Assembly: GCA_016648135.1 (NCBI GenBank)
Contig: JADDOH010000306.1
Span: 310,001 to 374,000 of the forward strand
DNA length: 64,000 nt
Direction: 5' to 3'
Source of the DNA: Agrypnia vestita
Lineage: Eukaryota; Arthropoda; Insecta; Trichoptera; Phryganeidae
Shown here: in pieces, positions 55,401 through 64,000 of the stretch
How positions within the stretch are numbered: the first letter of the stretch is position 1
Layout of the letters: each line of letters starts with the position of its first letter
Notes under the pieces: model-generated
Database searches by the model: none
Told to the model about the DNA's origin: nothing
Seen by the model: the letters and a program-made list of their open reading frames with translations, nothing else
Program-made: the position numbers and the translations under genes

Positions 55401-56518
55401 GAAATAAATTACGATTTCAGAAAATAAATATTTTAATGCATGGGTTACAATAGGTATCACCTGTCTTGTCATGGCTACCTTGATAGGCCTTTGTGGGTTT
55501 GTGTGGTCAGTTTTTTTAAAAAATATAATTATTATAAATATAAATGTTTTTGTAATATTTTATATGAAAGTATGTTCTAAGAACACATTTACTAGATTTT
55601 GTCCCCAGAGGGATCATTAATTAATTAGGATAAATTAATAAAAAAATAAAAAGTCTCACCTTGATTCCTTGATTTCGAAGTCTCACCCTGATTTCTTGAT
55701 TTCAAACATATTATATACCTACATAGAACTTTCAAAAATTTAATAAAGAATGGATGTTCTTTCTATGAAATTGGTGAACGTTGCATTGTGTAGAGTGATC
55801 ACTTTTTGTAAGCCTTGAGCCATCATATAAGAGACTTCCATCCACAGTTTCTTATATATAAATAGCTTCGTCTCTGTGAGATTTCTCTGATTTATCCCAA
55901 TTCATCAATATTATTGTGTTTATACGATGATTGCTATTCCAAACATGATAAATTTGCAGTAAGTAGATCAGTATTACTAGAATAAATGAGTGGTGTAAAA
56001 CTACATTGTTTTGTATAATGACTTTAAATTATAGTTTATCTTTTTTTTTCCATATAAAGAGGCGTAAATGTAATTACTTATCCCTACATTATTAGAATAA
56101 TGAATAGGTGGGTACGAACATTTTTAGAGATTGGAATCCGAGTTAGAAGAGAAACGACGTGTTTATCTCGCAATGCAGAGTGTAAAGAAACAAGTTAATT
56201 ACGGTTTTTATTTGACATGACTCCTGTGGGAGAAAATATGAATATGACTACGTATCAGCACAATCGAGACATTAAGGTCTGGCCTCCTTTGTTAGGCCGG
56301 CTGTCTTCACATGGTAGTTCGATCTCGGTCAGCGCTCCCAGCCTCTGTCCTCGTGAGATTGACGCTATAGATTTACATATTTCAATATGCATAACGATCC
56401 GTGGGTACGTGCATGCTGCTAGCAGAGCATTGAAGACTGCCGATACTTGAGAATGTTAACACTTAAATAAATAAGCTTAATGACACATGCTTAATGCACT
56501 TAGAATTTTTATTGATAA
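55401..56518. other. AT-rich DNA, no gene seen
   Basis: A 77-codon frame at 56217-56450 lies on a less AT-rich stretch but has no motif. Confidence 0.4.
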
Positions 56519-57298
56519 TAATCTCATTAATTCTTCTTCTTCTTTTTTTGTTGGATCCGTGATCTGCGTTGACAGGTCAGTCCTGGTCTTGTGACGAGGA
56601 CGTACAGCTCTCTCTCCATCACTTTGGTGTTCGGCGCCCCTCTGGAATCCCGCGCATCAGGGCTCTGGGAAGTCTCGTCTGCTCCATTCTCTCGACATGG
56701 TCCCTCCAGAAACGCCTTCTCTGCCTGCTCCATCTTACAGTGTCTTGTATGTCGCAGGTTCTGCGGATTTCCACACTGGGTACTCTGTCTCTGAGGGTCT
56801 TGCCCGCAATGGGTCTTAGAGTCTTCATCTCGGTAGTTCAGAGAAGGTGTTTAATTCTCACCGTGTCCGCTCTTGCTTTGATACCGTATGTCATGATAAG
56901 CCATATGCAAGTTTTATATATTCTGACTTTGCTTTCCACTAGCATATGCTTATTGGTCCATACAGTGTTTAAGCATCCTGAGATTATCGCTGCTTTGTTT
57001 GTCTGCTGTTTGACTTCGTTATACAGATCGCTGTAGCTCGATATCTCCACCCCAAGGTACTTAAATTTCATAACCTGTTCTATGGGTTTATTGTCTACGA
57101 CCAGTTTACATCTTCGAGGTTGTCTAGATATTGTAAGTCACTTAGTTTTCTCGACTGAAATGATTATGTTGCACTTCCTGCATACACGATGCAACTTGTA
57201 ACTTGTAAAGCATTCCCTGTAAGTCATCTTCGTTTTCGGCCAGTATAGTAGCATCGTCAGCGTAACACACTACATTAATGATTTTAATCTCATTAATT
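56519..57298 (-). mobile_element. 5'-truncated LINE with a 14-bp target duplication
   Basis: TAATCTCATTAATT is present at 56519-56532 and again at 57285-57298, immediately outside a minus-strand LINE fragment. The 3' end (left) is A-rich, AAAAAAAGAAGAAGAAG on the minus strand, touching the left duplication. Truncated 5' end, tail and duplication together are the signature of target-primed reverse transcription. Confidence 0.88.
56540..57280 (-). pseudogene. LINE reverse transcriptase, C-terminal part from the YADD box
   Basis: The fragment begins almost exactly at the catalytic box: CYADDATILAENEDDLQGML at about 57265-57210. A decayed part follows, then FKYLGVEISSYSDLYNEV, IISGCLNTVWTNKHML, RIYKTCIWLIMTYGIKA and, in another frame, MKTLRPIAGKTLRDR, RRFWRDHVERMEQTRLPRAL and GRRTPK. 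The pattern (FKYLG..I, K..IYK, TYG.E/KAW-like, then R..WR.H..R) is that of RTE/R1-like LINEs. At least two frame changes and several stops. Confidence 0.85.
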
Positions 57299-57388
57299 AT
57301 TAATATTTATTTTAATTTGCACTCATAATTTCAAACCTCTGAAACACTCTGCTATTTTTACTGCGTTTTTTATATTATCTTGATTACA
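57299..57388. other. Short AT-rich spacer
   Basis: Nothing seen. Confidence 0.5.
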
Positions 57389-57492
57389 GACGTACGGATG
57401 CGATGGAGAGGCTGGTAGTACAAGGCAAAATCGAGGCAGCTCACCCCCGAGAAAGATCGCCGACTAGATGGACGAAACTGGTGAAGTCTGTG
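57389..57492 (+). pseudogene. RTE-type reverse transcriptase tail fragment
   Basis: Reading RRTDAMERLVVQGKIEAAHP and RERSPTRWTKLVKSVRRR matches the RR.D.ME.L...GKIEG.R.RGR.P.RW segment near the end of RTE-type proteins. Following DNA to 57640 is decayed and ends in CTTCTTCTTCTCC. Confidence 0.7.
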
Positions 57493-57699
57493 AGGAGAAG
57501 AAATTCAATTTTTAAATTGTGAATGACTTAATTTACCTAGAACGTCGAACCAGTATAATAGAGAATTGTGCCTGCGAAGCTGATGTTCAGAATTGGAACG
57601 GCAAACATGCGTTGCCAAAACTGGTTACAATTTGTAAAATAAATCTTCTTCTTCTCCTACTGTCGTATCAGGTCCCCCCAATGCGCTAGCATTCGCGTG
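57493..57699. other. No recognised gene
   Basis: Possibly the decayed end of the preceding fragment. Confidence 0.35.
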
Positions 57700-57792
57700 G
57701 CCATGGTTCGCGCCTATCTACCTCTAGCCGTGAATTCGAATGAATTTCGGACGAACGGACAGACAACGGAATTATTATGTTTGATGATCATT
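57700..57792 (+). repeat. SINE family 1, 3' fragment
   Basis: AGCCGTGAATTCGAATGAAT, a GACGAACGGACAGACAACGG tail and AATTATTATGTTTGATGATC match the end of 40570-40975. The tRNA-like head is absent. Confidence 0.75.
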
Positions 57793-57828
57793 AAAATATG
57801 TAAAAATATCTTATTATATATTAAAAGT

Positions 57829-57910
57829 ATCGGCAGCCATTGTAGCCTAATAGGCATGACACTAGCTTCTCATACTGAGAATTCTGGGTTCACAGTAAAT
57901 CTTTGTGACT
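57829..57910 (+). repeat. SINE family 2 head fragment
   Basis: GGCAGCCATTGTAGCCTAAT and AGGCATGACACTAGCTTCTC resemble the tRNA-Val-like head at 31034; the B box is weakened (CTGGGTTCACAG). Confidence 0.6.
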
Positions 57911-57949
57911 TACCCGATAAATTCAATCAATTAGGAAGCCCTCAAACGC

Positions 57950-59580
57950 AAACAAGCGTTAAGTTATCCACAATGATGCCAATTTTCAAAAAGGGTGTTA
58001 AAAGTGATATCAAAAATAAACTATAGACCTATTTGTATTCAATCATCAATACCAAAACTCTTTGAAAAACTCTTACTGAATAAGATAATGTACCAAATGA
58101 AACCCGTAATATCACCTTTCCAACATGGTTTTTTCTCAGGTAGGTCAACAGCTACTAATTTATTACTGTATGAAAATTACATATCCAATGAACTGGGAAA
58201 GGGAAACCAGGTAGACTCAATGTATACAGATTTCTCTAAAGCATTTGACAAAGTATCACATCTTATATTGATGGATAAACTCCAAAGATTGGGCATTCAT
58301 GGTAAATTATTACAATGGTTAGGTAGCTATCTATGCAATAGAAGCCTTTCGGTAAAGATTAACTCTTCATTATCAGAAGAATTCATTGCTTTAAGTGGAG
58401 TCCCGCAGGGTTCACACCTCGGACCAATCCTGTTCATCCTTTTTATAAATGACATTGATGACATTTTTGATGATGTACAATTTCTGATATTTGCCGATGA
58501 CTTGAAAATATTTAGATCAGTGAAAAGTATGTCCGATTGTATGATACTACAAACAAATTTGGATTCCCTGTTCAAATGGTGTACCAACAATCAACTTTAT
58601 CTAAATATCTCCAAGTGCCAATCTATTACTTTTACAAAAAAAAAGATTCCTATTAAATTCACCTACAAAATTAATGATGTAAACCTTGTATCAGTTGAGG
58701 AGATAAGTGATCTGGGAGTAATTTTTGATGCTAAATTATCATTCATTCCCCACATTGACTTGATAACTAATAAAGGTCTCAAAATGTTGGGATTTGTTTT
58801 AAGAACTGCACAAAACTTTACAGACCTGCGCACTTATAAAGTCCTCTACACTTCTCTTGTCAGACCTCAGGTTGAATATAACTAGATCATTTGGTCGCCT
58901 CACTATGTTAATCATTCAACGGCAATTGAACGAGTCCAAAATAAATTTTTAAGATTTATTAATTACATATTAAATATACGCTTGGAAGATATCAATTATG
59001 AATATCTCCTTAGTTATTTACAACTTTTAAACTTGTCTGTGAGACGTACTGCAACAGACCTAATATTTCTTTATAGGATCGTAAATAGTTTGATTGATTG
59101 CCCCTAGATTATTAGTCTGATCGACTTATATGCTCCATCGAGGTCATCAAGACACAGTGAATTATTCTATTATAGTGGAAATGTCAGAACTAATGCATTA
59201 GCAAACTCTTTAATTCCCAGATTACACTCATTAGGGAATGAACATGCAGAGGCGGCTGACATTTTTGCTAATAGTATAACTGTTTATAGGACAAAGCTGA
59301 TACAATTGTTTACATCTCAACGAAATGGAAATGGACAATAAATTTTTCTATTTTACCTTTAACTATTATTATTTGTACATTTAACTTTATTATTATTTTA
59401 TCTGTCTTATGTTTTTCTGTATTATTATTATTATTATTACCTTTTAACTATTATTATTATAACTTTTATCTGTATTATTATTTTAAATGTCTTATGTTAT
59501 TTAAAAAAAAAATTATTCTGTATATTTGTAAAAGCCCATAAGGTCGTTAAATAAATAAATAAATAATATAATAATACATA
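57950..59580 (+). mobile_element. 5'-truncated jockey/CR1-type LINE
   Basis: Reverse transcriptase and C-terminal domain of ORF2 (to 59341), an AT-rich 3' UTR with repeated TTATTATTATTA and CTTTTAACTATTATTATTAT words, a terminal hairpin AAAAGCCCATAAGGTCG at about 59532 and a (TAAA)n tail. It abuts a half MITE at 59868. Confidence 0.92.
57961..59341 (+). pseudogene. LINE ORF2 reverse transcriptase, frameshift and two amber stops
   Basis: Starts inside the fingers region (MMPIFKKGVKSDIKN), shifts frame at about 58012, then runs through NYRPICIQSSIPKLFEKLL, HGFFSGRSTATNLLL, YTDFSKAFDKVSH (first catalytic aspartate), LSGVPQGSHLGPILFILFIN and FADDLKIF (about 58490). Frame continuity ends at TAG 58883-58885, resumes with IIWSPHYVNHS, meets a second TAG at 59105-59107 and ends naturally at 59341. 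Catalytic residues are kept. It is a different family from the LINE at 44858 though the domain order is the same. Confidence 0.93.
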
Positions 59581-59867
59581 AATACATAACTAAAATAAGT
59601 ATAATAATAACTAAACTAATAACATAATAAATAACTATAACTACATAATAAATACCTAAATACACTACCTAACTAAATAATAAATACATACCTCACTAAA
59701 TAAATAATAAATAAATAAATAAATCACTAAATAAATAATAAATAAATCAATACATACCTACATAAATACCTCATACATAACATCAATAACTCAATCCTAA
59801 ATCATACATAACCTCAATAATCATAAATCAATACCTACTCACTCCATAAATAAATAAATAAATAAAT
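59581..59867. repeat. Low-complexity AAATA/AATAC tract
   Basis: Irregular ATAAATAC, CTAAATAA and ATACCT words, grown from the LINE tail, ending in (AAAT)n at 59845-59867. Confidence 0.85.
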
Positions 59868-60038
59868 TTGTGAATAACTCGACGTTTGTTTACGTTTTAG
59901 AGCTTTATGATTGATTGAATTCATTAATTTCAAACCTGTCAAACTTAAAACTTCAACGTTGACGGAATTATAATGTTATACAACGACTGTCAAGATAAAG
60001 GAATACTAACTAATATTGCTATTTTCAGAATACGGCCG
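59868..60038. mobile_element. MITE half (family of 22947)
   Basis: TTGTGAATAACTCGACGTTT through ATTGCTATTTTCAGAATACG and GCCG matches the MITE at 22947-23184 in reverse. The other end is missing at the boundary with the LINE tail, so the LINE insertion or a deletion removed it. Confidence 0.8.
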
Positions 60039-60972
60039 ATTTTTTGAGATTACAAGATCTTTGAAAGTTATTACTTATTATTCTATTTCAATGATTCTTA
60101 TGGCTCTTATAAAAGACTATACTTAACATGGTCTATTTTATACGGTCGTGAATACTGACTAAAAAAATATTTATTACCTATACGCGGGGGTTGGGAGGTA
60201 TATGGCCCGTAACCGAAATTATCATCATCACATTACTTTCGCTCTATGAAATATCGTTTTTATTGTACAAAATCATAAGGCGAGGACCATTAGGAGCCTT
60301 ACAAGAATAAATAAATGTCGTTACCACCATCCGCATACCGCAATTCCTGCACGAATTTCGGTGCGTTTTCTCGCTTGCGAAATAAAAAATATATTCCCCT
60401 TATTTTTTATTGTCTTTACAAAGCGCTTATTTTTTATTTCCCACTTCCTGGCTACACGCAGCGCTGTCAACTCATCTCCGAGCGCGCGTTACATTTCTCG
60501 GAACTTTCCGCTGTTTTCGCGAAAACTAAATATCCCGAAGACAGCAAAAACCTGGCGGGTAGGTGGGTAATATAAAAACAAGTGAATCTTCCACGGCCGT
60601 GTTTAGGGGATGAAGTTTCTTTTTATGTTGCGCGCTTTATATTCCTCCCTCGACACGTCTTGTGGCGCTCCCACCCTTTTCTCCCTAGTCCCGTTTTCTT
60701 TAGAAGGTAGGGTTTCGAAAACAATACAAATTTTCCACACATTGCTTTATCTGATGATAGTGGTGGACGCACTACGCGCGTTGTCTTGCAGAACTGTATT
60801 AATTTTTCCTACCCTAACCTACCCTTTTTCCCTTATGGTATTGGTATCTGTTAAAGCGACAAAATGATGTTGTATGAATCGCGAAAAAAATAATGTTTTT
60901 TACCACCCAACATCGATATTTCATCCCTATAATATGCATTTAGACAAAAAATCAATAAACTACAACAAAATG
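60039..60972. other. Less AT-rich DNA, no gene recognised
   Basis: 60310-60870 has overlapping frames of 86 and 69 codons and one of 85 (60610-60867). None shows a known motif. Single-copy in the window. Confidence 0.35.
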
Positions 60973-61853
60973 TTAAGGGGGGGGGGGGTAAGGTTTTTAA
61001 ATGTTTTTTTTGCATTTTATTTTTAATTTTTTAAATGAATGTATAACATCGCAAGAATATTGTGTCAAAATTTAAAGTCAATCGGAGCCAAATTGACGAA
61101 ATTGTGAACATTTGAGCGATATCAGACTGATTTTCTATACCTGCTCCGGCAGCTAAGAGACGCGCTCACCTGAGGACTACCGGACGTGCTATTGTATTAG
61201 AAGAGTTTTGCTTAGACAAGGACAAAAAAATGCTGATGACTAAAGCTCTTTGCTGTGTGAACATGGCATCGACGATTATGTGTAAGTATAAAATAAGTGT
61301 TAAGTTTTATTTTGAATTTTACAGTGTGCAAAGCTTTAAAACGTTTTCCCCACATCTCACGTTTTCAAAGTCGGTATCCATAATAACTTCAAAACTACTG
61401 CACCGATCCTTTTGAAATTTTGAACACTATTTCTGTACATAATTTACGAGGTAACGCTGTCAAATTTGTTATTAATTTTTATTTTTTAATAACAAATTAG
61501 TCGATATTTTTCGCAAAAAATAGCGTTTTCCCTTCAAAGTGTTCCAAAAAATTGAAAAATTGAAATTTCAAAAAAACCTATCAGCGTTACCTGGGAAAAC
61601 TTATTATCTATCGAATGAATTTTGATTTTTTGATTTCAGATGATCTAGCACCAAGTTATGATGGACACCGCAATTCTACTTTTTTCCAAGACACGTCCGA
61701 ATAATTGCTGCCATTGCCGTATTTTTTAATATTTCGTCTTGAAAATTATATACAATATTCTTCAAATGTCATACTTTAATGTACCATTGGTTTTATGCAT
61801 ATGCATAAAAAACATGCCTTTTTTTGTACGAATTAACCTCACCCCCCCCTTAA
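60973..61853. mobile_element. TTAA-flanked element with poly-G/poly-C ends
   Basis: TTAA (60973-60976), twelve G, TAAGGTT at the left; AACCTCA, eight C, TTAA (61850-61853) at the right. The inverted ends are G8-12 followed by TRAGGTT. TTAA duplication is the piggyBac hallmark, although the usual ends start with C. 873 bp, no transposase frame; non-autonomous at best. Confidence 0.68.
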
Positions 61854-62129
61854 GCCAAACTCAACTCAAACTGAGATAAATGGTGCTAAGGTATTGGGGC
61901 AAAAAAAAAGTTTAAATAAGAAATATAACATTTCATTCAAGTTTTTAAATTATTTGTTTAATTTTGATGGCTAGTAAATTATTGAAAAACACTATAACCA
62001 TCTATATTCTAGAGCTACGAGATCTGGAATTATTGTATATTAATACTCGTATCTTTCCTTTTTTTTTATCAAAATATATTAAATAGTTGATATTATTATT
62101 ACGATCGTTGGACATATTTAAGTGTTAAA
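61854..62129. other. No recognised gene
   Basis: AT-rich. Confidence 0.45.
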
Positions 62130-62174
62130 AAAACAGATCTTTTATACGAACCGTATTTTTTACAGGGAAGCAAA

Positions 62175-62216
62175 TCTCGACGTTTCGCTGAAGTCTTGTT
62201 CGGCTTCATCAGGAGA
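62175..62216 (-). ncRNA. Hammerhead-like motif, family D copy 2
   Basis: TCTC, CTGATGAA, stem GC...GC (only two outer pairs), GAAAC, GTC, GAGA on the minus strand. Both core boxes and the GTC are intact; stem II is weaker than in copy 1. Confidence 0.5.
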
Positions 62217-62235
62217 GCATTCTATAACGACGGAG

Positions 62236-62482
62236 GTGTAGGCCGAACTTCTCAAATTTCACCATCACTATTGGCTCTAGAACCTCTGGTGGGTCTTGGC
62301 CTCCTCAATAATTTTCCTCCATTGATCTCGTTTCCCTCCATTACGGAACTTCATTGACTGATATGTCCTTGACACTCCATCTTAGCTTTGGCCTTTCCAA
62401 GCTCGTGCGCCCTGTTGGTAACGTTTTCAGAAATGACTTCGGTGATTGCTGCTCAGTCATCCTCTTCACGACCACCAAAGTC
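62236..62482 (-). pseudogene. LINE-type reverse transcriptase tail remnant
   Basis: The minus strand includes RGARAWKGQS, then RDQWRKIIEEAKTHQRF (62280-62327), the usual R..WR.II..A....F end of RTE-like proteins. The hammerhead-like motif follows directly downstream on the same strand. Confidence 0.6.
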
Positions 62483-62517
62483 TTCTAATTTTGATACACT
62501 ATTAGTTAAAAGTTGAA

Positions 62518-62690
62518 TTTTTGTTTTATTTAAAATATAATACAAACCTAAAAGGTTTATGGATAACTATTTTACATGATTCAATATAGGAATATAATAA
62601 TAATATAAATTTAGATACAAAGTAATTTTTTTATAGTTGGCCGAGTTTTAGCATTTTTGTCACATCTGTCTTGAATTTGTCAGTGAAATT
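62518..62690 (-). mobile_element. LINE 3' end (family of 15940)
   Basis: Same 3' UTR, hairpin (AAACCTTTTAGGTTT) and last ORF2 codons as 15945-16090 with about 15 differences. Truncated just inside the ORF. Confidence 0.8.
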
Positions 62691-63413
62691 CAGTCAAAAT
62701 TATCATATACGAGTATGCTACTTAATTTTTTTACAAAATGCTAATTAAAATTTAATGTGAAATTACATAATTTTTATGTAAGCGTGTAAACAGTGCCGCT
62801 TTAGTGACGGACATTGATACAGAGAGAAAAAACTCACAAAATATCTGAACTCTTCTTTTACACCTCAATATTTGCTTGCTCGTTATATGCGCCATTTTGT
62901 ATCGGTAGTGACGGACATTTTTGCGACTCATTACTTGCGACGTTTGGTAGCGTTAGTGACGGATATTGTTACGTAGAGATTTATGCACGAACAAGAAAAA
63001 AGCCGAGTGGAGAACACACCGTAGTTTAAAAATGAAATGAATAGAGGATAATAATTATGATTTGAAATTCGTTAAATAATTAAAATTGAAGAGTTAATTT
63101 CCTTTACTTTATATGATTCAAACATCCATATCAATTATAATTCCATTTTGATTATACATTACAAATTTGGACTTTTCATGAAAACTGTGAGAAATTTTTG
63201 GTGAAATGTCATCTTTCACACACGTAATTGAATCTTAAAACGTATAAAATGTTCTTAGACAGCTAGACAGCATTGATACCAGATAAAGGGGCGCTGTTTG
63301 GACGGCTAGACCAGTCACGTCACGAGAACTGAAAAGCGAATTAATCGGCGCGTATATACGTAACTATCTGTAAGAGGTACCTAATTTCGTAGTGAATGAA
63401 TTTTTCTTGAAAG
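62691..63413. other. AT-rich DNA with a thrice-repeated word
   Basis: TAGTGACGGACATT occurs at about 62800 and 62909 and as TAGTGACGGATATT at about 62953. No gene seen; a 71-codon frame (62814-63029) spans them. Confidence 0.45.
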
Positions 63414-63809
63414 TTTCAATGGGAGACCTCAATATCTTTAAAAGGAAAATGGTATTCCGCAATACAACCAGAAATTCCTACCAGGCCGTGGTTTTCAAAA
63501 ATGAAAGTGAATAAGTTCGAGGCTTCCTCTATCTGCCGTATGCGAATAGGACACTGTTGCATGAACAGCCATCTTTTTAAAATCAGCATTCGGGACTCTC
63601 CTACGCGTGAATGCCGGATGGACGAAGAACGTTTAGATCACATCTTTTTTGGATGCCCAATCAATGACCGTTACTCAAATTTTATTCAAGATCTTTCTTA
63701 TTACAATATTCCATTCCCCATCAACATCCCAACCCTCTTATCTTCCAATGATCAAAACAATTTAAAATTACTAACTAGATTCCTAAAAGCTAACGGTATA
63801 AATCTATAA
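63414..63809 (+). pseudogene. LINE ORF2 C-terminal end with zinc-binding motif
   Basis: Open from about 63414: KGKWYSAIQPEIPTRPWFSK, RMRIGHCCMNSHLFKISIRD, then a CX..E..DHIFFGCP box (REC at about 63612, DHIFFGC to 63656) and LLTRFLKANGINL before the stop at 63807. This is the cysteine-histidine region and tail that follow the RNase H or reverse transcriptase of I/R1/Loa-type LINEs. The frame is intact, but everything upstream is missing. Confidence 0.78.
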
Positions 63810-64000
63810 AAATTAAATAAACTAACATTATGTACCCCATATCCTTTTCCATTACTAATAGAATTGAATCATCCACACAGAATAATGTTTATCCTAAAAC
63901 GAATCGTTTCCAATTTAAATTTCTAAAATAATAGAGAAAAAAAATGCAACCATCACACCCATTGCCAACGAAGAAACACACTTGTTTTGTGGCAAGAACA
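63810..64000 (+). other. Probable 3' UTR of the last LINE
   Basis: AT-rich DNA following the ORF2 stop; the element's 3' end is not reached before the window ends. Confidence 0.45.

Noticed and set aside
56569..57036. 155-codon plus-strand frame
   Set aside because: It is antisense to the minus-strand reverse transcriptase fragment bounded by the 14-bp target duplication.
60780..60840. Possible telomeric repeat (CCTACCCTAACCTACCC)
   Set aside because: Only about two imperfect units and no array of the insect TTAGG type.

Overview
This looks like a stretch of insect (arthropod) nuclear DNA with no confidently identifiable host gene. The reasons are its strong AT bias, its BEL/Pao, jockey/CR1-like and RTE-like retroelements, tRNA-derived SINEs, many short inverted-repeat (MITE) elements and simple-repeat LINE tails. 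I cannot name the species or order from sequence alone. Almost everything recognisable is a mobile element or a repeat, and most elements are broken.

Layout. 1-6733: a BEL/Pao LTR retrotransposon on the minus strand with two nearly identical LTRs. Its interior is GC-rich, gag is frameshifted, integrase is collapsed and no reverse transcriptase is visible. 6755-9900: SINE fragments, a 108-bp tandem duplication and AT-rich DNA. 9900-13740: a degenerate satellite-like field (local 76-bp period) invaded by the 3' end of a LINE whose 3' UTR carries three 150-bp units and an (AAT)n tail. 14147-15085: a 64-bp minisatellite whose units each end in a (TCA)n tract. 15940-19735: a LINE remnant, foldback elements, and an array of four near-identical exon-like units separated by 46-54-bp intron-like gaps that ends in a polyadenylation signal. 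21000-33800: SINEs, MITEs, a 125-bp tandem repeat in an RTE-like shell, RTE-type reverse transcriptase tails and tRNA-Arg-like pieces. 34364-35984: a recent head-to-tail duplication of 811 bp. 36700-43776: foldback elements, SINEs, an LTR-like repeat and a foldback MITE. 44858-46890: a 5'-truncated jockey/CR1-type LINE with one nonsense codon. 49970-50590: an inverted-repeat element between direct repeats. 53900-63809: five more LINE remnants, one with a 14-bp target-site duplication, a TTAA-flanked element with poly-G/poly-C ends, and the 3' part of another LINE entering the right edge.

The most unusual signal is a motif of about 42 nt seen in four unrelated repeat families, with a weaker fifth. 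Each copy has a closing stem, CTGANGAN, a second stem, GAAAC and then a GUH triplet. It matches the type I hammerhead ribozyme core with a minimal stem III. In every family the stem III strand is palindromic (ACGU, ACAUGU, ACUAGU, possibly ACAGCUGU), as expected if two copies pair. It often occurs on both strands of an inverted repeat. Several copies keep all core residues, others are visibly decayed.
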